NCBI GenBank assembly: GCA_041741095.1
Contig: JBGSKQ010000095.1
Coordinates: forward strand, 310,001 to 374,000
Reading direction: 5' to 3'
DNA from: UBA6168 sp041741095
GTDB lineage: Bacteria; Bacteroidota; Bacteroidia; Chitinophagales; Saprospiraceae
Length of the DNA stretch: 64,000 nt
Shown: piece by piece, positions 34,160 through 43,900 of the stretch
Layout: each line of letters begins with the position of its first letter
Position numbering within the stretch: the stretch's first letter is position 1
Position numbers and translations under genes: made by a program
The notes under the pieces: model-generated
Database searches by the model: none
Seen by the model: only the letters and a program-made list of their open reading frames with translations
What the model was told of the DNA's origin: nothing

Positions 34160-37100
34160 CTAATGTTTTATTAAAACGATTTTTTCGGTGAAAAGCCTCT
34201 GCCCATGGGTCATTCCAACCAATTGATAAACGCCAGGCGGCAGTCCCGTCAAGTCAATCGCCAAATTTCCACTGCTCCATTGTTCTCTTTTTTTAGCAAA
34301 AACCTCCAAACCTAGTGGGTTGTAAACAACGCATTCGAAATCTAAAGGCGATGAGGTATTTAACAACAAAAAAACCGAGCCAGTGGTGGGGTTGGGAAAT
34401 AGTGCATAATGGATGTCCCGGCTGGTAGCGCTCGTAGCTGAAACGGTTTCGATTTGGACGTAAATGGACGTTTCACAAAAAGCGGCATCTGAAACGGTGA
34501 CTTGGTACCAGCCTGCCGATAGCCCTTCAGCAATTGGCCCAATTTGCCCATCCTCCCAAAGGTAGTTGTAGGGCGGCGTTCCACCGTTGCCCATTGCGGT
34601 GGCCGATCCATTGTTTTGGCCAGGATCTGCAGATATGGTGGTGGCTGTAATGTAAAGTGAATCTGGGCTGTCAATGATAAACACAGTGTCGAACAGGCAA
34701 GCGTTTGAATCAAAAACCGTCAACTGGTAAGTGCCTGCCGCCACGTTGGCTAAGTCTTCTGTAAAGAATATCTCGTTATTGGAAGAAAGCCAATTGTAAG
34801 TATAGCTGGGTGTGCCGCCAACAATCGTAAGGCCAATGCTACCCGATTCTTCCCCAAAACATACAACATCCTCTAGCTCGGCATTTTGTAGGGCCAAGGC
34901 ACTTGTTGGTTGGGAGATGGTATAAAAAATAGATTGAATCGCACAGATATTGCCGTCGGTTACGGTCACCGCATATTGCCCTGGCGGCAGGTTCGTCAAA
35001 TCTTGGGTGGTGTCGCTGTTGCTCCAATGGTAAGTGTAGGGATAGGTGCCACCCGTTACGGTCAAATCAATGCTCCCGTCCTCTTCTTCAAAACAACTCA
35101 CATGCGAAACGACCGGGGGTGGGTTCAAAAGGCTCAAAGCCGCCTCCGGTTCGGAAATTTCGATAGAAATACTCCTGGTGCAACTGTTTGCATCTGAAAC
35201 AAATACGGAATACGTTCCCGCCGACAGGTTTTGGATATCCTCGTTGTTGCTGACAAATCCGCCGTTTTCATCTGTCCACGTGATGTCGAATGGTGACTGG
35301 CCACCATTAATGTTGAGGTTGATGGCCCCGTCGTGGTTGTCTTTGCACCTTACATTTTGTAATTGCCCATTTGGCACAGACAGGAGCAACAAAGGATTGG
35401 ACGCCACCTCGGCCCATTCCGAAACCACCACACAACCTGTTTGATCCGTGATGGTCACGTTGTATTCGCCACTGCCGAGGGCAGTATTTATCAAGGTATC
35501 GTTGCTGAAAAATCCTGTTTCGCCATTGCTCCAGATATAATTGAATGGCGCCAGTCCTCCTTCAATCACGACAGTCATTTGCCCTGTTTCTTCCCCTGCG
35601 CAAGAAACCTCATTCCCCATTTCCATAACTTCGACCGAAACCGGGAAAAAAGCTTCCGGCACTTTTACCGACATCAGTTCTTGGGTACAACCAGCGGCAT
35701 CGGTCACAGTTACGTGGTAATCGCCCACTGCCGGGTTGATGAGGCAGGTGGTTGTATCGCCCGTATCCCATACAAAATAATAGGGGCCAACGCCTCCTTG
35801 AGCACTTACGCAAACAGTGTCCACATCGTTTACGATTTCGCAGCCGGGCGGCACCACCAGGGTTGAAAATGGCGTCAAGGAGTCGGGCATAGAGATTTCG
35901 ATGGGCTCGCTGATGGCTACACAGTGGTTGGAGTCTTGTATCGTCAGGGTATAACTGCCTTCCTCAAGGTTGCCCAAATCTTCGATCGTCGCGCCGGTTG
36001 ACCATTGAATTTGGTAGGGTTGAACGCCGCCAGTCAGTGAAACATCAATATTGCCATCAGCCCCGCCAAAACAGGCGATATCTTCGGCATTTTCTATTTT
36101 AATGCTCAATTCCGGCGGTTGGCTCAAGGGGATTAAACCAGTAAATAAAACGCAATTGTTGGCAGCGGTTACAGTGGCGGCGTAGTTGGCAGCCACCAAG
36201 TTGGTGATAGTGTTTCCGTGTTTACCATTGTTCCAGACAATGTCATAAGGTTCCATGCCTCCTGTCAATACTATTGATATTTCACCAGTTGCGGAACCAT
36301 AACAAGCCGGGCTGATGGTGTCCAAGTCTAAAATAGACATTGGTTGCTGTGGGGTCAAATAGAAAGTAGAATCAAACATGCAACCGTTCCCATCTATAAT
36401 CGTGACCGTGTATTCACCAGGAGAAAGGTCGTATAAGCAGCATTCTGAAAAATCGGTGCTCCACGAGTAAGAGTATGGTGCTTCGCCACCAGCTACAACT
36501 GAGACTTCGATGAAACCGTTGTTGATGCCAAAACAGGGCGGAGATTGAACGTTGGCAGCTATGTCAAATAGCTCTGGGCCAGTCAACCAAATGGAATCTG
36601 TGACAAAGGTGCAGCCCAATTGGTCAGTCACAGTGACGGCATAACCTCCTTGCCCGATGTTGGGCAAATCTTCCATGTTTAACCCATTCCCCCAATCATA
36701 AGTGTAGCTGCCGTTTCCACCAAATACCGAAATTCCGATATTGCCATTATTCAAGCCATTGCAAGTTGGGTCGGTGGTAAAATCAACAATTACATCAATG
36801 GGGTTGGGTTGTTCCAATAATATGGTTTCGGTATGGCTGCAACCCTTGCTATCGGTAATGCTGACCTGGTAGCCCTGAGCGGAAAGGTTGTTGATGATAC
36901 TTCCCACGCCACCATTGTCCCACATAACATTATATGGCGATGTGCCGCCACTCACTGCAATATCAATTTCGCCATTGTGAAAACCAAAACATTGAGGCTG
37001 TTCTACATTGGGTAAAATGCTGATGGTGGCAGGTTCTTTGACGACAATATTTTGCAAAATCAACTGGCAGCCCCTCGTATCGGAAACTGTCACAGAATAA

Positions 37101-40100
37101 CTGCCTGAGATCAGGTTGCTGATGGTTTTGGTCATTTGGCCGTTGCTCCAGTTGAACTGGTATGGGGGCGAACCACCGAATACATTCAAGGTGATTTTTC
37201 CGTTTTGAAAACCAGCGCAAGAGGCATCTTCCACAGTTGGAAATACCTTCAAATGCTCAGGTTCTGGCACATTGATAGTCAGCACGTTGGCACAATTTCC
37301 TTCTGTGACAGTTACCGTATAATCACCTGTCGTAAGTCCGCATAGCTGGGCTGTCGTGGCACCTGTACTCCACAATATGTTGGGTGAGTTTCCAATCACT
37401 TGCAATTCTATACACCCATCCGAACCGCCTGCGCAACTGACGGGCGTCACTTGATTGATATTGACGACTGCAGAGGGGCCGTTGACCACCACCACCGGCA
37501 AGTAAAAATCACAGCCTTCCGGTGAGCTGTCGCTGATAGTGAAAGAATAGGTGCCTTGCAGCAAGTTGTTGATGGTTAATGGCCCTGCCTGGTTTCCTAT
37601 CAAATTGTCATCCCATTCATAAGTATAGGGTGGTGTTCCGTTCAGTGGAGTGATGGTGATGGCCCCGTCGTTGCCGTTGCAATTGGTGACGGCCTGGACG
37701 GAGGTTTGCACAGCGTCAACTGAAACCACTGTTTTTACATGTACAGAATCAATGTCGGAGCAGCCATTGGAACCTGTGATGGTCACGGAATATAAATCGG
37801 TGGCTCCTTTTACTGCGTTGCTGTTTATATTTTGGATAGCAATGGTGGAGCCGTTATTCCACTCAAAGGCTACAGGTGCAAGACCGCTGCCTATGTCAAT
37901 GGCAATCAGGGTTTGCGAAGCGCCATAGCACAGCGTTGTATCGCCTGCGATAAATGCATCTGGGCTGGGTTTTATCAAAAATTCAACATCGGCGATGTCC
38001 CTGCATCCACCTGCTGAAGTTGACACTATATAATAATGTGTATTTTGTTCAGGAAAAATGACCGCAGGAATTTGGTTGCTGCCATCCGGTGGCAAGCTGT
38101 GGTGAAAGCTGATGAGTCCATTCACACCATTGGAATCCACAATATCCAGGTTGTTTAGGTCAAACGAAGTGCCTGCACAAATTTCAGGGCTGGCAACCGT
38201 GGTCAAAGCAGGTTGTGGCAAAATAGTAATGCTTGCCGGGCTTCGCTCAATGGTGAAACAGGAATCAGGGTTCAGGCTGATTTCTTCTGCATAAAAAGTA
38301 ATGGTTATGGGACTGTCCGTATTGTTGACAGGAAAGTTGGGCGGCGTAAAATCATTGCCTTCATGAAGCAGATTCCCGCCAATTGGGGCATCATACCAAT
38401 AAATCGTTCCGCCGAAAGGAATGGCTGAAACATGGCCGATTGCCCCGCTGCATACAGTATCGTTTTCTACCAGCAATGTGGGCAAAAAGAACTCGTCCAG
38501 ATCGCCACTGCAGTTGGCATCATACCCATCACAAGGCGTTTCCTCAATGCCTGGGTTGACGAAGAAATTCGTGTCGTCGCAATCGTCGTCATTTGGTACA
38601 TAGCCCAATAAAATAATGGGCAGGCATGAGGCTACATACACATCTGGGCTGCCAAATCCGTCTTGATCCTCGTCCAAATAATAGACAAAATTGGGGAAGC
38701 CCAAATCCTTCGAACCATAAAATACGATATTGTCGAGGGCGAGGTCGCCCCGGTTTCCATTGCCGCCATTGCCAACAAAACGGAACTGGGCGGTTTGCCC
38801 ATGATAGGCATCCAGGTCTATGAACTGCTTTTTCCAAACATTTCCCAAATTGCCACTGGCCGACCACAGCGTTTGCCAAGTCATGCCGCCGTTGGTGGTG
38901 ATTTGCAGCAAGACACTGTTTACGTTTACGCCATACAACATGTAGTTGAACGACATATCGCAACTGTCCGGACTGGCATGTACTTCAATACAGTTGGATA
39001 CCAGTACCGCTTGATTGTTGCTTCGGCATGGCGCAGGCGAGGATTCCAAATAAATGTAATTGCCACCGCCAGGCACGTCGTCGTCGGGGCCGGTGAGCGA
39101 GGTCAGCGTTGGCCCAGCGTTTACAATCCAATCAAAGTCATCATTGGTGGCATTGGTCCAAACGCCGGTTATTGCGCAAGGGTCTGGGCAGTTTGTGGAA
39201 CAAGGCGCTTGACTATCGAAGTCTTCCAGCAAAGTGGCTGGGGGAGGGGAGCAGCCCGTCGAGAAAACCATTGGGCATGAATTGGCAGAAAAGTCGCCAT
39301 TGCCGCAGTATTCACGGATATAAATTTCATAATCTGTGGAAGGATCCAACCCAGTTAGCATAACTGGGGGGCAACCAACATACACTACATCTCCGCCTCC
39401 CTGTGTTGAATCCGAGCCGGGGCTGAAACCGGGTGTGCCAAATTCCAAAATGGACGTACTGCAATTGCCGCCATCCGACCAATTGAGAATGGCCGATGTG
39501 GAGTCGGCACCTTCTACTATGACCACACTTGGGGTGATACATGCTACCGCCTCGAATACCAGTTCGACGAACTCCAGGGTGCCATAATGTTCTTTTCCGT
39601 CATCGCAGATTTGAAGGGTCCAAATCCCGTTAGGTGCGGTAGCATCGTTGAATTTGCTCATGTTGTCTTCCGGCAGGAAAAGGCCGATAAACGGAGCATG
39701 TCCCGATGAAATGTCAACTGCATTGCAAGCCTCTGGCGAGGAATTGGAAATAAAAGAAGTAAACTGGTCGCATTGGCCATTGTAAGGATCGCCATAGTCG
39801 TCGTTGCCGCTGCCGTTGTCGGACGACAGTTCAACCTCAACGCCAGAAGGAGAAAAGAGTGTCATGTCCAGGTCGGCCACCCATTCATGTTTGATGATGA
39901 TGCGGATTTCTTTCAAATAAACGTCGTTGCCGAGGGCAGTGCCTGGGGCATTTTGCACGTCAATCTGGAAGAGGTGGCTTGCATTGCAGCTAAAATCGTT
40001 GATGGGCAAGGCAAGCTGGCAGGCACTGGGGTTGGGAAGCAATGGAGGCGGCAGGTCGAAAACGTTGGCGAATATCGGGCTACCCATTGACACACAAAAA

Positions 40101-40138
40101 AATAATACAATACTAATCCGAATGTAGAAATGCTGCAT
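34160..40138 (-). CDS. Giant T9SS-secreted multidomain protein with SprB repeats
   Basis: A 1992-residue surface protein. After a signal peptide (to about residue 24): a P-domain-like beta domain (about 68-200), a fibronectin III-like segment (200-300), a MAM/jelly-roll-like domain (320-475), a MopE-type motif rich in Asp and Cys (DQDGFGSPD ... DDDCDDTN, about 483-550), Ig-like regions, then about 14 SprB-type repeats (about 810-1900). Each repeat has the pattern VxxxxCxGxxxGxIxLxVxGGxxPYxxxWSNG...G.Y.VTVTDxxGC. The last 85 residues are a T9SS type A sorting domain (FPNPTTGSVFLLL ... LPPGVYQLV). SprB is the mobile gliding adhesin of Flavobacterium (family knowledge); this protein may be an adhesin. 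It diverges from the cohesin-like protein across a 787-base gap. Confidence 0.93.
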   Translation of the reverse strand: MQHFYIRISIVLFFCVSMGSPIFANVFDLPPPLLPNPSACQLALPINDFSCNASHLFQIDVQNAPGTALGNDVYLKEIRIIIKHEWVADLDMTLFSPSGVEVELSSDNGSGNDDYGDPYNGQCDQFTSFISNSSPEACNAVDISSGHAPFIGLFLPEDNMSKFNDATAPNGIWTLQICDDGKEHYGTLEFVELVFEAVACITPSVVIVEGADSTSAILNWSDGGNCSTSILEFGTPGFSPGSDSTQGGGDVVYVGCPPVMLTGLDPSTDYEIYIREYCGNGDFSANSCPMVFSTGCSPPPATLLEDFDSQAPCSTNCPDPCAITGVWTNATNDDFDWIVNAGPTLTSLTGPDDDVPGGGNYIYLESSPAPCRSNNQAVLVSNCIEVHASPDSCDMSFNYMLYGVNVNSVLLQITTNGGMTWQTLWSASGNLGNVWKKQFIDLDAYHGQTAQFRFVGNGGNGNRGDLALDNIVFYGSKDLGFPNFVYYLDEDQDGFGSPDVYVASCLPIILLGYVPNDDDCDDTNFFVNPGIEETPCDGYDANCSGDLDEFFLPTLLVENDTVCSGAIGHVSAIPFGGTIYWYDAPIGGNLLHEGNDFTPPNFPVNNTDSPITITFYAEEISLNPDSCFTIERSPASITILPQPALTTVASPEICAGTSFDLNNLDIVDSNGVNGLISFHHSLPPDGSNQIPAVIFPEQNTHYYIVSTSAGGCRDIADVEFLIKPSPDAFIAGDTTLCYGASQTLIAIDIGSGLAPVAFEWNNGSTIAIQNINSNAVKGATDLYSVTITGSNGCSDIDSVHVKTVVSVDAVQTSVQAVTNCNGNDGAITITPLNGTPPYTYEWDDNLIGNQAGPLTINNLLQGTYSFTISDSSPEGCDFYLPVVVVNGPSAVVNINQVTPVSCAGGSDGCIELQVIGNSPNILWSTGATTAQLCGLTTGDYTVTVTEGNCANVLTINVPEPEHLKVFPTVEDASCAGFQNGKITLNVFGGSPPYQFNWSNGQMTKTISNLISGSYSVTVSDTRGCQLILQNIVVKEPATISILPNVEQPQCFGFHNGEIDIAVSGGTSPYNVMWDNGGVGSIINNLSAQGYQVSITDSKGCSHTETILLEQPNPIDVIVDFTTDPTCNGLNNGNIGISVFGGNGSYTYDWGNGLNMEDLPNIGQGGYAVTVTDQLGCTFVTDSIWLTGPELFDIAANVQSPPCFGINNGFIEVSVVAGGEAPYSYSWSTDFSECCLYDLSPGEYTVTIIDGNGCMFDSTFYLTPQQPMSILDLDTISPACYGSATGEISIVLTGGMEPYDIVWNNGKHGNTITNLVAANYAATVTAANNCVLFTGLIPLSQPPELSIKIENAEDIACFGGADGNIDVSLTGGVQPYQIQWSTGATIEDLGNLEEGSYTLTIQDSNHCVAISEPIEISMPDSLTPFSTLVVPPGCEIVNDVDTVCVSAQGGVGPYYFVWDTGDTTTCLINPAVGDYHVTVTDAAGCTQELMSVKVPEAFFPVSVEVMEMGNEVSCAGEETGQMTVVIEGGLAPFNYIWSNGETGFFSNDTLINTALGSGEYNVTITDQTGCVVVSEWAEVASNPLLLLSVPNGQLQNVRCKDNHDGAINLNINGGQSPFDITWTDENGGFVSNNEDIQNLSAGTYSVFVSDANSCTRSISIEISEPEAALSLLNPPPVVSHVSCFEEEDGSIDLTVTGGTYPYTYHWSNSDTTQDLTNLPPGQYAVTVTDGNICAIQSIFYTISQPTSALALQNAELEDVVCFGEESGSIGLTIVGGTPSYTYNWLSSNNEIFFTEDLANVAAGTYQLTVFDSNACLFDTVFIIDSPDSLYITATTISADPGQNNGSATAMGNGGTPPYNYLWEDGQIGPIAEGLSAGWYQVTVSDAAFCETSIYVQIETVSATSATSRDIHYALFPNPTTGSVFLLLNTSSPLDFECVVYNPLGLEVFAKKREQWSSGNLAIDLTGLPPGVYQLVGMTHGQRLFTEKIVLIKH

Positions 40139-40925
40139 ACTGGCTGTTCCTGAATGTGTTTTATTAAAACTGGCCGTGACTAAAATTGAAACAGCGACAT
40201 ACCGTGTTTGCCATTAGCATTTAAAACACTTTATTAATAAATTAATATTATTGCGTTTTTAATGCCGATGCCTGACGATTGCCACTTTCACTTGAAGAGG
40301 TTTCAGGTTTGGTGTTCTTAAAAAAGCATGTGCCGAAAGGATACTGGTAAGGAGATAAAACCCAAATTAATAGGTTTGTTTATTTTCTACTGGTAAAAAT
40401 TTGAAGTCATTGAATGGGTAAGGATTATAATCGCACGGCAAGGGCAAAAATAATCAAAATTGGCAATGGGGATTCATACCGAAAAAAAATTGCTCTAAAA
40501 GTTGAAATGCAGCGGTTTAGATATTATAAAAATAAACAAATTAATATTTACCCACTAATCGGTACTATGTTGTTTAAAAACAGGCAACGTTTTTGTCTAA
40601 TGTGAAATCAAATGCCAGATTTTCAATTTTTTATGAACTGGAATTTTAACCATAGAAAATTCTTATTTACCAGATTTTGAGAAGAAATTTTTCTTAGGGC
40701 TTCTAAAACATACTGTGAGAAAACTACTTTTCCTGCCCTTTTTTCCTCCTTTTTCCTCCACAAATTTTCCATAATATAATTGTCTCAAGAAAAGGATTTT
40801 GGTGATATGCAAAATGCGATCCGTGATCTGGCGGCCCTGACAAATGGCCTTCAGGTCATGGTCCGCAGCTTGCATCCACTTCTACCGAGTTAAACTCCAA
40901 TTCTTTAACTAAATCCAATCCCATT
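40139..40925. other. 787-base intergenic region between two giant secreted-protein genes
   Basis: The longest gap in the window and mostly AT-rich. TAGGTTTG at 40371-40378 fits the -7 consensus but is about 550 bases from the plus-strand gene. A GC-richer patch at 40807-40875 can fold: ATGCAA (40807-40812) with TTGCAT (40870-40875), and an inner imperfect stem at 40831-40866. Short frames at 40414-40605 (plus) and 40663-40875 (minus) show no recognisable protein. Confidence 0.4.
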
Positions 40926-43900
40926 ATGAATCCGGTCGTTACTATCCCGGCATTCAGGAGGACTGCCATGTTTATGGCACTGGCCTTCTGCGCATTTACA
41001 TTCTCTTCCTTTGCCCAACCGACGCCACTAATTACTGGCGATTCGGTGGCCTGTCCAGGCGCTTCCCGCTTCTATGCGACTGAATTTCACCAAGGCTCTT
41101 CATGGGCATGGTCAGTTTCACCAGGCGGGACAATTACCCAGAACTTAGGAAACTTTATCCAGGTGAAATGGGCCAACCAGCCCAATAGCAGCCAATGGGT
41201 GCTCGTCGCCGAAACCGATTCCCTCGGCGATTCGGTGGAAGATTCCTTGACTGTCTTGATTAAAAACACCATTTTGACTTGCGAAAACAGCGTCAATGTT
41301 TCCCTCGATCAAAGTGGTGTTGCAGTCATCGAACCAGACATGTTGCTGGATGGCTACTATAATACATACGTAGGTTTCACTGTAACCATCACGACTCCCG
41401 CAGGTGCTTTTTTGGGCAACACCATTAACTGTAGCCATATTGGAAAAACACTAATTGGCAAGGTAACCGTTGACTGCAACGGCAACTCTTGCTGGTCAAA
41501 TATCCATGTGGAAGATAAAAAAGCACCACAGTTTACCTGCCCGGTCGGCCCAGTGGAAATTCCCTGCGATACCGATTTGGACAATTATCCTTATCCGCCC
41601 GTGGTGGACAATTGCGATCCCTTCCCGCTGGTGGCCATGTCAGGCTATCAAATTGACAACAGCGATGTGTGCAACGGCGTGACCATCACCCGCACCTGGA
41701 CGGCGACCGACCAATACGAAAACCAGTCAAGTTGTGTGCAAATCCTGCACATTTCTCCCGATTCGACCATTGATTTTCCAGAGGATAGGTTTTGGGAATG
41801 TACCCAATTTGAACTTTATCCCAACATCACACTGCCTACCACCTACACTGGCAATTTGGCCAACACTGGTTCAGGCGTGCCAATTGGTGCGGACGGGCCT
41901 TACTGCCATTACAGCTATGTTTTTTCAGACGATACCCTCGCGGCTTGTGGCAGCACTTTTAAAATCATCCGCACCTGGTCAGTGTTGAATTGGTGTACTG
42001 GCCAAATCGTGTTGGAGGACAACGATGGCGACGACAACGAGCAAGTCATCAAAATCATTGACATCAAAAAGCCTACGATGGTAGTGCCGCCTATCTTCTT
42101 GAGCGCCAATATCACGGGAGCCTTGGCTGTCAATTGTGCTTCTACTGGCCTACTGCCTGCTCCAGTTTTTTCAGATGATTGCAGTGGAGTGACCATCCGC
42201 ATTTTCACACCCATTGGTGAAGCCGAATATGTGAATGGCGTGGACGGCAAACAAGGCGGTTATGTGCCTTCACCTGGTTTGACCATTGGCAACCATACCG
42301 TTTTATACAAAGCCATTGATGATTGCGGAAATGTGCAGGAAATCCCTATCAATGCCGCCGTGATTGACGATATTATCCCAACGGTCATTTGCGACGAATA
42401 TACCGATGTGAACCTTGATGTACAAGGCTATTCCGACGTGATGGCCACTACTTTTGACGATGGCAGCCACGATAACTGCTGTTTGGATAAAATGCTGGTG
42501 AAAAGAATGAGCGAACCAGACAACGCCTTTGGCCCTTCTATCGCCTTCGATTGCAATGACGATACGGTCATGGTGGTACTGCGGGTTTTCGACTGTTTTG
42601 GCAACTACAATGAATGTATGGTGGAGGCCATTGTCAACGACAAAATAGCCCCCACGTGCATTGCTCCACCACAAAAAACGGTGGTTTGTACCAACTTGCC
42701 CGCCGACATTACGAATGCTTGGCTGCAAACCCAAGGTACGCCCAGCAACTACGACAACTGCGGCGCAGAGGTGACGGAATTGCCTTTTGTTGAAAACATA
42801 GACCAATGTGGCAATGGGTATATTATCCGTCATTTCGAGGCGGTGGACGAGGCTGGAAACAAGTCAAACTGTGAGCAGCACATTTATGTCACGCCCAAAT
42901 CCGATTGGATCATCCATTTCCCGCCAAACTATTATGGCGAGTGCGGCGACTCCATCCAAACAGGCGTGGCTACGGTAGAAAATTTTGGCTGCGACATGTG
43001 GGCCGTGCATTCTGAAGACCAATATTTCAGCGTGACAGGCGACAGCGCTGCATGTTTTAAAATAGTGCGTACCTGGAGCCTCATTAACTGGTGCTATTAT
43101 GACCAGTTTGCCCCGCCACAAATTATCCTCACGGAGGAAGACGGCGCTTGGATTGATGAAACGACCTACAACAATTATGGCCATTACGAATATCAGCAAA
43201 TCATCAAAGTGATTGACACGGCACCGCCAGTGCTTTCCTATCCTTACGATAGCGTCTTTTGTACTTTGGACGAAGAATGCCTTTCTGGCGAAGTGTCTGT
43301 GCCCATTCAAATTACAGGCGAGTGTGCCAACGACTTTGAAATCGTTTACCACCTGGATTTCAACAACGACCTGAGCTACGAGGCAAGCGGCAACGGTTTC
43401 TACGAAGGCGAAGCGCCGATTGGCGACCACCGCATCGTCTATGTGGTCAGGGACGGTTGTTACAATGAATCCACCATCGAAGTGGAGTTCAGCGTGGTGG
43501 ACTGCAAAAAGCCAACACCCGTCTGCATCAGCGGCCTGATTGTGGAAATCATGCAGACTGGCATGATTGAAATTTGTGCGAGGACTTTTGACGATAAAAG
43601 TTTTGATAACTGCCCGGGCGAACTGACCTTCTCGTTTTCGCCTGATGTGACAGATTCTTGCAGGATTTTCACCTGCGCCAATACCTACCAGCACATTCCA
43701 ATCGAGCTTTGGGTAACGGATGCAGCGGGCAACCAAGATTTTTGTGTGACTGATTTGTACATCCAAGACAACCTGTTCCATTGCCAATCTGGCGTGCCAA
43801 TCGTTGGGATGCTCATGACGGAATCCCACGAACCCCTGATGGAAGGCAACGTACAGCTCAATGGCGTCAGCATCAACCCATCCATGATGACGGGCAGCGA

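Noticed and set aside
34445..37700. Possible CRISPR or DNA tandem-repeat array
   Set aside because: The periodicity is at protein level (SprB domains); the DNA units differ widely and have no constant repeat.
40414..40605. Small plus-strand frame of 63 codons in the long gap
   Set aside because: Lys/Ile-rich translation of AT-rich DNA, no family likeness, no start signal.
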